From Albidovulum sediminicola (GTDB taxonomy: Bacteria; Pseudomonadota; Alphaproteobacteria; Rhodobacterales; Rhodobacteraceae), in the NCBI RefSeq assembly GCF_025751575.1, contig NZ_JAOWLA010000003.1, forward strand, positions 62,001-126,000: 64,000 nt of DNA. Direction: 5' to 3'. Position numbers and translations under genes: made by a program. Under the pieces are notes generated by a model. The model searched no databases. It saw nothing but the letters and a program-made list of their open reading frames with translations, and was not told the origin of the DNA. The first letter of the stretch is position 1. The number at the start of each line of letters is the position of its first letter. Positions 37,421 through 45,844 of the stretch are shown one piece after another.

Positions 37421-37448
37421 GGTTACACGGGCGCGGTTACACGGGCGG
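37421..37448. repeat. Tandem 14-bp repeat just after the GNAT stop
   Basis: Two near-identical units GGTTACACGGGCGC and GGTTACACGGGCGG lie back to back between the GNAT stop (37451) and the flavoprotein start. They may be a slippage duplication. No function is visible. Confidence 0.6.
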
Positions 37449-37450
37449 GG

Positions 37451-38188
37451 TCATCCCGGCGGGGTCAGCAGATATTCTCTCGTCTTCATGTCGAAGCCGG
37501 TGATGCGATAACCCTCGTCGAAGGCCGAGGTCAGCGCCGCGCGCACGCGAAGCCGTTCCGAAACCGCGCGGGGCAGGTCGTTTGACAGCAGCGCGCCGAA
37601 GTCCTCCGGGATCATGACGCGCCGGGTCAAGGGCGTCTCCGGCAGGTCCATGGATGCCTCTGGCGCCTCGGCGCGGCGCTGCACGCCCGGCGCCGTCAGA
37701 TGCCATTCGGCCAGCAGGCGGTCGGAGGCGACCCCGGCGTTGATCCCCTCCATCTTGCCGTAATAGTCGGTGTAGTAGGTTCCCGCCGTCGCACCCAGCC
37801 GCGTGATGTTCAGCCCCGCGTTGATGCGCCGCAAGGGATCGTAGGTCCAGCGCACGAGTGTGATGCCGCGCGCCAGGCACCAGTCGCGCTGGAACCACTT
37901 GAGCTTCAGGCCCAGCCCCATGCCGCGGCTGTCCGGGTGGACCGCCAGCCGATGGGAATGCTGCACCTTGGGGTCGCGGGTGGGAAACCCGAAGAGGAAC
38001 CCGAGCATCCGCCCGTCCTTGAAGGCCCCCGCCACAAGCCCGCCTTCGTGCGCGATGGCCAGCATGAGGTCGGAGTTATCGGCCGGATCGTCCTCGCCCC
38101 AGACCGTCCTCTGAAACGCCTCGGAGGCCTTGAGTTCCGCCACCCCGCTCAGTTCGCGCAGGATCAGCCCGTCGCCGGCGATGTTCAT
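37451..38188 (-). CDS. GNAT-family acyltransferase (COG3375-like)
   Basis: This 245-residue protein has a GNAT core with the acyl-CoA-binding motif PDSRGMGLGLKLKWFQRD (Q/RxxGxG/A type) near residue 90 and a C-terminal extension ending REYLLTPPG. Its ATG overlaps the racemase stop by 4 bp. In Geobacillus, a GNAT succinyltransferase paired with an N-succinylamino-acid racemase converts D-amino acids to L-amino acids; the same pairing here suggests N-acylation of amino acids, inferred from context. Confidence 0.82.
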   Translation of the reverse strand: MNIAGDGLILRELSGVAELKASEAFQRTVWGEDDPADNSDLMLAIAHEGGLVAGAFKDGRMLGFLFGFPTRDPKVQHSHRLAVHPDSRGMGLGLKLKWFQRDWCLARGITLVRWTYDPLRRINAGLNITRLGATAGTYYTDYYGKMEGINAGVASDRLLAEWHLTAPGVQRRAEAPEASMDLPETPLTRRVMIPEDFGALLSNDLPRAVSERLRVRAALTSAFDEGYRITGFDMKTREYLLTPPG

Positions 38189-39339
38189 GGGCGGATCTCC
38201 TCGGACTGGTCCGAGACGGTTTCGAGAAAGGCGCGGTCCAGCGTCACGCCGATCCCGGCGCCGTTCAGCGGGACCGGCATCCGGCCCTCGGCGGCTTCGA
38301 GCGGTTCGTTGATGATGTCGCGCTTGAAATAGCGGCTGGCGCTCGACGTGTCGCCCGGCTTGGTGAAGTTCGCAAGCGTGGCGAGGTGGATGTTGTGCGC
38401 CCGACCGATGCCGCTTTCAAGCATCCCGCCGCACCAGACCGGCGCGCCGGAGGCGGCGCTGATGTCATGGATGGCGCGGGCCGCGGCGAAACCGCCGACG
38501 CGGCCGACCTTGATGTTGATTACCCGCGTCGCGCGCGCCTCAAGCGCCTTTCGGGCATCGACGGGGGTGCGGATGCTCTCGTCAAGGCAGATCGCGGTCT
38601 TCAGCGCCGCCTGAAGCTGGGCGTGGTCGTGGATGTCGTCATGGGCCAGCGGCTGTTCGATGTAGTCCAGCCCGAACGCGTCCAACGCCCGCAGCACCGG
38701 GAGATCCGTCAGCCCGTAGTCGGTGTTGGCGTCCACGGTCAGCTTGATATCGGGGAAGCGTTCGCGCACGGCGGCCACGATCGCGATGTCATGGCCTTGC
38801 GCGATCTTGAGCTTGGTGCGCTTGTAGCCCTGCGCCACCGCCTCCTCGACGCGCTCCAGGGTCTTCGCGACCGGCGCGATGCCAAGGCTGACGCCCACAT
38901 CGACGGCGTCGCGAACGCCGCCAAGCGCGGATTTGAGCGGGATGTTCAGGCTTTTGGCCCAGAGGTCCCAGAACGCCATCTCCACCACGGCCTTGGCCAT
39001 GCGATTGCCGCGCCAGGGATCGAGGATCGGCGCCAGTTCATAGGGCGAGGCGAACCGTTTGCCGACGATGCGCGGCAAGAGGACATCGCGCAGGAAGGCC
39101 ATAGCGCCGGGCACGGTTTCCTCAAGGTAGTCGGGCGTCGGGTCCATGACGCCCTCGGCGATACCCTCCAGCCCCTCGCCCCGTAGGACCAGCAAGGGGA
39201 AGGTCTTGGCCGTCATCGTGCCGGTCGAGATGACGAAGGGCGTCAGCAGCGGCAGGCTGACGACGCGCAGTTCGGCCGCTTCGATCAGGATGCCGCCGCG
39301 CGGCGTCACGGCCTGCGGCGTGTCGGTTTTTTCTAGCAT
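38185..39339 (-). CDS. N-acylamino-acid racemase / o-succinylbenzoate synthase family enolase
   Basis: This 384-residue enolase-superfamily enzyme has the catalytic KxK motif as RTKLKI, metal ligands in TVDANTDY, DYIEQPLA and CLDES, the second lysine in INIKVGRVGG, and WCGGMLESGIGRAHN. These are the NSAR/OSBS subgroup residues. There is no menaquinone gene nearby, and the ABC transporter and GNAT neighbours favour the racemase role. GTG at 39348 is an alternative start three codons upstream. It is preceded by the transporter ATPase gene after about 30 bp. Confidence 0.87.
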   Translation of the reverse strand: MLEKTDTPQAVTPRGGILIEAAELRVVSLPLLTPFVISTGTMTAKTFPLLVLRGEGLEGIAEGVMDPTPDYLEETVPGAMAFLRDVLLPRIVGKRFASPYELAPILDPWRGNRMAKAVVEMAFWDLWAKSLNIPLKSALGGVRDAVDVGVSLGIAPVAKTLERVEEAVAQGYKRTKLKIAQGHDIAIVAAVRERFPDIKLTVDANTDYGLTDLPVLRALDAFGLDYIEQPLAHDDIHDHAQLQAALKTAICLDESIRTPVDARKALEARATRVINIKVGRVGGFAAARAIHDISAASGAPVWCGGMLESGIGRAHNIHLATLANFTKPGDTSSASRYFKRDIINEPLEAAEGRMPVPLNGAGIGVTLDRAFLETVSDQSEEIRP

Positions 39340-39369
39340 GTCTGGCACTTTGCACTCTGTTGGAGGTGT

Positions 39370-40128
39370 CTATCGAACCTTGGCGATGAACCGCTCGAAG
39401 ACCTCGGTCTTGGGATTGGTGAACATTTCTTCGGGCGGGCCCTGCTCGGCGATGCGCCCCTGGTGGAGGAAGACCACTTCGGAGGAAACGTCGCGCGCGA
39501 AGCCCATTTCATGGGTCACGACGATCATCGTGCGCCCCTCGGCGGCAAGGTCCTGCATTACCTTCAGCACCTCGCCGACCAGTTCCGGGTCAAGCGCCGA
39601 GGTCGGCTCATCGAAGAGGATGGCCTCCGGCTCCATGGCCAGCGCCCGGGCGATGGCCACACGCTGCTGCTGTCCGCCGGAAAGCTGCGAGGGATACATC
39701 TGCATCCGCTCCTCCAGCCCGACGCGCTTCAGAAGGGCTTCGGCCTTGTCGCGGGCCTCCGCCTTGGACGTGCCCTTGACGTGGATCGGGCCCTCCATGA
39801 CGTTTTCCAGAACCGTGCGGTGGGTCCAGAGGTTGAATTGCTGGAACACCATGCCCAGCCGGGCGCGGATCTGCTCGATATGGCGGGCGCTTTGCGGCTT
39901 GCCGTTCTTCACGAGGATTTCCTCGCCCAGAATGGTCACCTTGCCGGAGGTTGGGATTTCAAGGAAATTCAGGCAGCGCAGGAAGGTCGATTTGCCCGAC
40001 CCCGAGGAGCCCAGGATCGAGATCACGTCGTGATTGCGCGCCTTGAGCGAGATCCCTTTCAGGACTTCGAGGTTGCCGAAGGATTTGTGGATGTCCTCTG
40101 CCTGCAAGATGATGTCGGGCTGGGTCAT
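39370..40128 (-). CDS. Polar amino-acid ABC transporter ATP-binding protein
   Basis: This 252-residue ATPase has Walker A GSSGSGKST, the ABC signature LSGGQQQR, Walker B AILFDEPTSALD and the switch His in VVTHEM. It is of the GlnQ/HisP subfamily of polar amino-acid importers. The ATG overlaps the upstream permease stop by 4 bp. Confidence 0.96.
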   Translation of the reverse strand: MTQPDIILQAEDIHKSFGNLEVLKGISLKARNHDVISILGSSGSGKSTFLRCLNFLEIPTSGKVTILGEEILVKNGKPQSARHIEQIRARLGMVFQQFNLWTHRTVLENVMEGPIHVKGTSKAEARDKAEALLKRVGLEERMQMYPSQLSGGQQQRVAIARALAMEPEAILFDEPTSALDPELVGEVLKVMQDLAAEGRTMIVVTHEMGFARDVSSEVVFLHQGRIAEQGPPEEMFTNPKTEVFERFIAKVR

Positions 40129-40859
40129 GCCTGGGTTCCCTTGACGGTTGGGGTGGTGGTGCGGGGCCGTTCCCGGGCCTCGATGTGACGGCTCAGATAG
40201 CGTTCCGCCTGGCGCCAGACGAAGACGAAGACCGCGGTCATGAAGAGGTAGATCAGTGCCGCCCAGAGGTAGACCGAGAAGTCGAAGGTCTTGGAAAAGA
40301 CCTGCCGCGTGCGACCCATCAGGTCGAAGACGGTCACGACGCTGGCCAGCGCGCTGGCCTTCATCAGCAGGATGAACTCGTTGCCGAGCGCTGGCCAGGC
40401 GATGCGGTAGGCGTGGGGGAAGACGACGCGGGCCAGGGTCTTGCGCCACGTCATGCCCACGGCCTTGGCCGCCTCGATCTCGCCCTGCGGCACGCCCATG
40501 ATGCCGCCGCGCAGGATCTCTGTCTGGTAGGCGGTGGAGTTGAGGGCGAAGGCCAGCAGCGCGCAGTTGAACGGATCGCGGAAGAAGGTCCAGAGACCCC
40601 AGTCCTCCAGCGCGGGCCGGAACTGGCCGGACCCGTAGAAGATCAGGAAAAGCTGGGCGAGGATCGGCGTGCCCCGCATGAAGGAGACATAGAGCCGGAG
40701 CGGCGCCTGCGCGAGCGGCGAGACACGCACGCGAATGAGCGCGAAGCCGGGCGAGACCAGCGCCGCGATCAGCGCGCCCAGGAACGTCAGCTTGATCGTC
40801 ATCAGCGCGCCGTCCAGAAGCCGCGGCCAGTAGTCGATGAGGATCTCGATCGGGTTCAT
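40125..40859 (-). CDS. Polar amino-acid ABC transporter permease 1
   Basis: This 244-residue HisM/GlnP-type permease has about five hydrophobic helices and the EAA loop EIEAAKAVGMTWRKTLARVVFP that docks with the ATPase. MRGTPILAQLF is also typical. The ATG at 40859 overlaps the second permease stop by 4 bp. Confidence 0.95.
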   Translation of the reverse strand: MNPIEILIDYWPRLLDGALMTIKLTFLGALIAALVSPGFALIRVRVSPLAQAPLRLYVSFMRGTPILAQLFLIFYGSGQFRPALEDWGLWTFFRDPFNCALLAFALNSTAYQTEILRGGIMGVPQGEIEAAKAVGMTWRKTLARVVFPHAYRIAWPALGNEFILLMKASALASVVTVFDLMGRTRQVFSKTFDFSVYLWAALIYLFMTAVFVFVWRQAERYLSRHIEARERPRTTTPTVKGTQA

Positions 40860-41569
40860 GAGGTGACCCTCCGGATGCCGCGATTGGCGCGCCGCTCCAG
40901 CTTCGCCAGGACCAATTCCGACAGCACGCACATCACCCAGTAGATCAGGCAGGCCAGCAGGTAGAAGGTGAAGGGCTGCTTGGTGACGCCGACGGCAACC
41001 TTCGTCATCCGCATCAGGTCATCCAGCGCGATGACGGAGACCAGCGCCGTGTCCTTGAGCATGTTGATCCAGAGGTTGCCAAGCCCCGGCAGGGCAAAGC
41101 GCCAGACCTGCGGCAACTGGATCCGAAGGAAGATCTGGCGGTTGGTCATGCCGATGGCGCGACCGGCCTCGATCTGGCCAATGTCGAGCGACTGGAACGC
41201 CCCGCGCAGCACCTCGCCCGCGAAGGCCCCGAACACCATGCCGAGCGCGATGACCCCGGCGGCGAAGGGGCTGAAATCGGTCGGAGGGGCCTCCGGGCTC
41301 CACCAGCGCAGGATCACGTTCAGCAATAGCCCCGCGCCGTTGTAGACGACGAAGAGCGTCAGTATCTCCGGCAGGCCGCGCATGACGGTCGTATAGCCGA
41401 AGCCCAGAACGCGCAGCGGCCGCCATTTCGACATCGACGCGAAGGCCGCGAGGAAACCGAGGAAGAGCCCCACGGGAAGCGTCACGACCGCCAGTTGGAC
41501 GGTGATCGCGAGCCCCCGCAGGATTTCATCCCCCCAGCCGGCATCTCCATATGAGAACAGTTCATACAT
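40856..41569 (-). CDS. Polar amino-acid ABC transporter permease 2
   Basis: This 237-residue permease pairs with the one downstream. It has MRGLPEILTLFVVY, the EAA loop QIEAGRAIGMTNRQIFLRIQLPQ and LWINMLKDTALVSVIALDDLM. The two together form the membrane channel. Confidence 0.95.
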   Translation of the reverse strand: MYELFSYGDAGWGDEILRGLAITVQLAVVTLPVGLFLGFLAAFASMSKWRPLRVLGFGYTTVMRGLPEILTLFVVYNGAGLLLNVILRWWSPEAPPTDFSPFAAGVIALGMVFGAFAGEVLRGAFQSLDIGQIEAGRAIGMTNRQIFLRIQLPQVWRFALPGLGNLWINMLKDTALVSVIALDDLMRMTKVAVGVTKQPFTFYLLACLIYWVMCVLSELVLAKLERRANRGIRRVTS

Positions 41570-41602
41570 GGGTCAGACCCTTGGTCGGGGGGACGGTTCG
41601 CA

Positions 41603-42388
41603 TCATTTCATCGTATAGACATCGATGTCGAAATACTTGTCGTTGATCGCCTTGTAGGTGCCGTCGGCACGAATTTCGGCGAGTGCTGCATTCAGTTTCT
41701 CGCGCAGCTCGTCATCTTCCTGGCGCACGGCGATGCCGACGCCTTCGCCCACGAAGGCCGGATCGGTGATCGGCTCACCCGCCAGTTCGCAGCAGCTGCC
41801 GTCCTCGGTCTTGGTGGTCCAGTCGAGCATGGGGAGCATGTCGCCGACCTGCACGTCGATCCGGCCGCTGGCCATGTCGAGGTTCACCTCGTCCTGGGTC
41901 GGGTAAAGCCGGATGTCCGCGTCGGGATAGGTCGCCTCGACGTAATCCGCCTGGGTGGTTCCGGACTGGGCGCCGATGACCTTGTCCGAAAGCGTCTCAT
42001 TGGTGAATTCGGTGATGTCCGAGCCTTTCGGAAGGACATGGGTCATCGCGGCAAGATAGTAGGGATCGGTGAAATCCACCTGCTTCTTGCGCTCTTCGGT
42101 GATGAACATCGACGCGATGATGAAGTCGTACTTGTTGGCCAGAAGGCCCGGAATGATGCCATCCCAGTCCTGGGCCACGACTTCGCATTCGGCGCCCATG
42201 CGCTTGCAAAGCTCCTGCCCGATCTCGACGTCGAAGCCGGCGATCTCGCCGTTCGCTTCGATGTAGTTGAAGGGGGGGTAGGCGCCTTCCGTGCCCAGCC
42301 GCAGCGTTTCGGCCGATACGGCGGTGGCCGTCGCCCCGCCGGCCGCGGCCAGGGCGAGTGTCGCGGCGATGGTGTTCCAGAGTCTCAT
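41603..42388 (-). CDS. Amino-acid ABC transporter substrate-binding protein
   Basis: This 261-residue protein has a signal peptide (MRLWNTIAATLALAAAGG, cleavage after VSA) and a family-3 periplasmic binding fold: LRLGTEGAYPPFNYIEANGEIAGFDV, IIASMFITEERKKQVDFTDPYY. Such proteins bind polar or basic amino acids; the CC in DGSCCELAG could form a disulfide. The ligand is not known. The start at 42388 has GGGAGA upstream. Confidence 0.95.
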   Translation of the reverse strand: MRLWNTIAATLALAAAGGATATAVSAETLRLGTEGAYPPFNYIEANGEIAGFDVEIGQELCKRMGAECEVVAQDWDGIIPGLLANKYDFIIASMFITEERKKQVDFTDPYYLAAMTHVLPKGSDITEFTNETLSDKVIGAQSGTTQADYVEATYPDADIRLYPTQDEVNLDMASGRIDVQVGDMLPMLDWTTKTEDGSCCELAGEPITDPAFVGEGVGIAVRQEDDELREKLNAALAEIRADGTYKAINDKYFDIDVYTMK

Positions 42389-42419
42389 GCGTTTTCTCCC
42401 GGTTGCATGCTTGTCGTCG

Positions 42420-43313
42420 TCAATTTTCCACCTGGGCCTGCGGCGCACCGACATGACCCGTGAAGCGTCCGTAAAGTCGCGCGATCTTGTCGAGCCTGTT
42501 GTCGACCTCGGGGCCGAGCTCGGTGAATACGCCGTGGATGAGCAGGTTCGAAAGGCTCGCCATCAGCGCGGTCGAGTCCCAGAACTGGTGAAACTGGGTC
42601 CGCACGGCGAAAACCTCGTCGGCGACGGCGTGCCCCCAGTCGCAGAAGACGTCGGTGACCAGCGTGACCGGAATCCCGGCTGCGCGCGCCTCCTGCGCGA
42701 GGAGCTTCGCCAGCCGCGAATACCGCCGCGCCTCGAAGATCACCAGGCAGGCGTCCTGATCCGTCGCGAGCGTTTCGATGAAATTGCCGCCCGCGAGGTC
42801 GAGCAGGGTCACGCGATCGCGGATATATTGCAGCTGGTTCGCGAAGTATTGCGCGATCCCGCGCTCGGTCTGAAATCCTGCGACATGGACGCAGTCGCGG
42901 GTGGCCAGCCGCTTGACCGCGCGGCGCCATTCGGGGGTGCGGGCAAGCTCGTAGACGCTGACCAGGCCCGCGATCTCCAGCTCCATCCCGCTCGCCAGCG
43001 CGGCGTCCCCGGCAATCTCGTTGCCCTGCAACTCCCGCAGGCGGTCGCTCATGAGCCAGGGGTGATCCCCGATATCGTTCTTGAGATGATCCTTGAGGTT
43101 CTTGAAGCTCGTATATCCGAGTGAGCGGCAGAACCGGCCGACCGTGGCCTCGCTGACCTCCACCTTCTTGGCGATGCTGGAGGCCGTCTCGAACGGCAGT
43201 TCGGACAGGCCGCTCATCATGAAATTGGCGATCTTCCGATCAGCCTTCGAGCCCTTGTTCAGAGCATTGTCGAGCCGAATCTTCAGAGGCTGGTTCAAGG
43301 GCGGGGCCTTCAC
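42420..43313 (-). CDS. RpiR/MurR-family transcriptional regulator
   Basis: This 297-residue regulator has an N-terminal helix-turn-helix (residues about 20-80, with ETASSIAKKVEVSEATVGRF) and a C-terminal SIS domain that binds a sugar phosphate or similar ligand (VHVAGFQTERGIAQYFANQL, VIFEARRYS). It heads the operon that runs into the amino-acid transporter, racemase and GNAT. A SIS-domain regulator on an amino-acid operon is uncommon; its effector is unknown. Confidence 0.9.
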   Translation of the reverse strand: MKAPPLNQPLKIRLDNALNKGSKADRKIANFMMSGLSELPFETASSIAKKVEVSEATVGRFCRSLGYTSFKNLKDHLKNDIGDHPWLMSDRLRELQGNEIAGDAALASGMELEIAGLVSVYELARTPEWRRAVKRLATRDCVHVAGFQTERGIAQYFANQLQYIRDRVTLLDLAGGNFIETLATDQDACLVIFEARRYSRLAKLLAQEARAAGIPVTLVTDVFCDWGHAVADEVFAVRTQFHQFWDSTALMASLSNLLIHGVFTELGPEVDNRLDKIARLYGRFTGHVGAPQAQVEN

Positions 43314-43668
43314 TTTCGATCTTCAGGACTCAAGTTGAAATATTTCTGTCATTACGTCAACAAATAAATATGTCTTTCATTCTTGGGCGCCGCCGCGAAG
43401 CTTGCAGCGCGCCCTTCGGTGGTCGTTTCAGGTTCGGCGGCGCGCCCCCGGATGCCGCAAGACGCTTGCTGATTCCCAAGAAAAGAAGGACGCTTGGCTC
43501 ATCTGTTCTGACAAGGAGAGGCCGCGCCGCCATTCGGCCCCAAGGTTGCGATGACGGTCGGACGCTCCAGCAAGCGGCGCTGCGCGGAACGCGGTCGCCG
43601 CAAGAGCCGGAAGGTTCCGGGCCCCGGGGGGACGGGGATCGGATCGCTTGCCAAGCGGAGGTGGGTCC
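43314..43668. other. 355-bp intergenic region between the RpiR operon and the subtilase
   Basis: The first 70 bp are AT-rich and hold the start region of the RpiR operon, including the palindrome at 43337. The rest is GC-rich and noncoding in appearance, with no conserved domain in any frame, and ends with the subtilase ribosome-binding site CGGAGG. I see no tRNA, repeat or terminator in it. Confidence 0.6.
43337..43346. promoter_or_regulatory. Candidate RpiR operator
   Basis: GAAATATTTC is a perfect 10-bp palindrome 23 bp upstream of the RpiR start in an otherwise GC-rich region. RpiR-type proteins bind inverted repeats, so this may be the autoregulatory operator. Confidence 0.35.
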
Positions 43669-45774
43669 ATGGCGTTCAAGCTTCGAGAGGTCAAAGACGC
43701 GAAAAAGACATTTGGCGCCGTGGCGGCCGAAATCGACCCCTACGAGAACTGGGAAAAGGCGACCGTGCCTGCGCACGAAAAAGAACCCGACAAGCGGCGC
43801 TGGCAGCCGGTCTATCTGCAGTTGGAAGGCGATCCCCGGATCTCGGCGAGGAAGCTGAGGGAGGCAGCGCGGAAACAGGGGCAAATCTTCCGCATTGGCC
43901 TCTTCGAGGATTCGATCCTCTCCTGGGTCGCAAGTCTGGAACCCTGCGATCCGGTCCCGGAAGAATATCTGCGCCTTTTCGCCTTCCGGCCGGAGACGGA
44001 TGCCTACGTCCCGCTGAGTGAAGGCTCCACCCAGCTTTACTCGGTGCTGCATGTCGGCCCGGCTATTCCCATGGCGTTCGTCGAAAAGTTCATCGGCTGG
44101 CCTTCCTCCTATCAGGCGCGCGGAAACCGCCGGGGGGATGGCGTCGTGACCGCGGTCATCGACGACTTCATCGGATTCGCCAACACGAGCTTCAGAAGCG
44201 GCGAAAGCGAATCGCGGTTCCACTGGTTCTGGGCCCAGGGGCAGCCGATCGTGGGCGAGAGCAGCAGTCCCGTCGAGATCGGGACAATCTGGGGCAAGGG
44301 CGATATGGACCGGATGCTTTCGCCGGGCCTGACCGAGCCCGAGATCTACGCAAAGTACTACCCCGACGGGATCAGATCGATCGGCCGCACGCCCGAGCCC
44401 ATGGGGGCGAACGACATCCGCGATCCCGCCCTTGCACGGCCCTTCGACTTTCTGGCCAGCCACGGGACCCACGTCGCCGAGATCGCAGCCGGTTACCCCA
44501 TGGAGGACGAGCGCCGCGATCAGCCCATCATTGGCGTGCAACTGCCAAGGCTGGCCACACAGGAAACCTGGGGGGCACGCCTGGATGTCTTCATCCTGAT
44601 GGCCGTTCAGCGCATCCTGGACTGGGCCGACCGGTGGACCGAAGGTGGCAAGACAGTCCGGGCGCCGGTGGTGATCAACATCAGCTACGGCATCCTGGCC
44701 GGACCGAAGGACGGGACGGGGTTCTTGGAAGCCGAGATCGCCCGCCTTGTTAGGTTGCGCAACGCCGGTGGCAAGGGCATTCCGACCGCCGTCGTGTTTC
44801 CGGCGGGCAACGGATACCGGGCCGATTGCCACGCAGAGAAGTGGTTGCCCCCCGGCAAGACCGCTCGGGTTTCCCTGCGCGTCCAGCCCGAGGACCTGTC
44901 CGCGACCTTCGTGGAGATCTGGCTCGAACAGCAGGAGCCCGCGCGCTTCACGCTCACGCTGCCGAACGGCGAAGTGCTTGCGGCGGATCTGACGGGCGCC
45001 GCGATCTGGGACGTGACCGAGGACGGACCGCCCCCGCGGATCGTCGGGCGGGTCTATGACACGGATCTTCCAAACGGGCGGCGCCGAGTTGTCCTCGCCC
45101 TTGGACCGACGCTGGACCACGAAACGCCCGACATCGTCGCGCCGGCCGGGGAATACGGCCTCATGATCACCAACACGTCCAAACGCCGGCAGTTCGTCAC
45201 GATCGGCGTCCAGCGCGACGACACGCCAAGCGCCTTCCCGGCCTACGGCCGGCAGGCCTATCTCGATCATGAGGGCGTGGGCGCCTACGACCCCGCCACG
45301 GCCGACTGGACGCTGCCCGGAACGGGGCCGGTGACACGGCAGCGAACGATTTCCGCCTATGCTACGTCGGGTGAGCAGAACTTCATCGTCGTGGGCGCGG
45401 CGATCGGCGCAGGGGCCCCGCCATGGGCCGCGCTTTATGCGGGCGCGGGGGTGGCCGACACACTGCCGTCGCGTCCGCGCCAGACGCCGGATATCGGGGC
45501 GATTTCGGAAGAAGGCTGGGCCCATCCCGGGGTGCTTGCGACAGGAACCTATTCCGGGTCTTCGGCTCTCTTCCAGGGCAGCAGCGCCGCAGCGCCCCAG
45601 GTCACGCGTGCGATCGTCCGGCAGTTCGGCCAGATGAAGAGCGGAACGGATGTCGACGTTAGAGCCTTGCTACGGGGGGGCTCGCACCATGCGAAGCCCG
45701 ATCTGCAGTTGGGGCGGGGGACGCTGGCGTTCGATTGGCCCGGTCAGAAGATCGCGCGGCGCCGAACGTGCTAG
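43669..45774 (+). CDS. S8 serine peptidase (subtilase) without signal peptide
   Basis: This 701-residue protein has a subtilase domain with Asp165 or Asp166 in VVTAVIDDF, His265 in SHGTHVAEIAAG, oxyanion Asn381 in FPAGNG and Ser639 in QGSSAAAPQV, so the triad is intact. About 120 residues come before it and there is a large insert (about residues 390-580) between the Asn and the Ser with a beta-rich, barrel-like look (FTLTLPNGEVLAADL). No signal peptide is visible at MAFKLREVKD, so it probably acts inside the cell or is exported in another way. The stop is 70 bp from the convergent Slam-like gene. Confidence 0.88.
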   Translation: MAFKLREVKDAKKTFGAVAAEIDPYENWEKATVPAHEKEPDKRRWQPVYLQLEGDPRISARKLREAARKQGQIFRIGLFEDSILSWVASLEPCDPVPEEYLRLFAFRPETDAYVPLSEGSTQLYSVLHVGPAIPMAFVEKFIGWPSSYQARGNRRGDGVVTAVIDDFIGFANTSFRSGESESRFHWFWAQGQPIVGESSSPVEIGTIWGKGDMDRMLSPGLTEPEIYAKYYPDGIRSIGRTPEPMGANDIRDPALARPFDFLASHGTHVAEIAAGYPMEDERRDQPIIGVQLPRLATQETWGARLDVFILMAVQRILDWADRWTEGGKTVRAPVVINISYGILAGPKDGTGFLEAEIARLVRLRNAGGKGIPTAVVFPAGNGYRADCHAEKWLPPGKTARVSLRVQPEDLSATFVEIWLEQQEPARFTLTLPNGEVLAADLTGAAIWDVTEDGPPPRIVGRVYDTDLPNGRRRVVLALGPTLDHETPDIVAPAGEYGLMITNTSKRRQFVTIGVQRDDTPSAFPAYGRQAYLDHEGVGAYDPATADWTLPGTGPVTRQRTISAYATSGEQNFIVVGAAIGAGAPPWAALYAGAGVADTLPSRPRQTPDIGAISEEGWAHPGVLATGTYSGSSALFQGSSAAAPQVTRAIVRQFGQMKSGTDVDVRALLRGGSHHAKPDLQLGRGTLAFDWPGQKIARRRTC

Positions 45775-45844
45775 GTGCGGGCGTTGCGGGCGGAGGTTAA
45801 GGGCGGGCGACGGCTTGCGGCGCCCGCCGCAGGTCAGGCCTTGG

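Noticed and set aside
38185-39339. MenC of menaquinone synthesis
   Set aside because: The residues allow OSBS activity, but no other men gene is present and the operon partners are an amino-acid importer and a GNAT.
43357-45525. A 722-codon open frame antisense to the subtilase
   Set aside because: High-GC coding DNA gives long antisense frames. This one has no recognisable domain, while the plus strand has a full subtilase triad.
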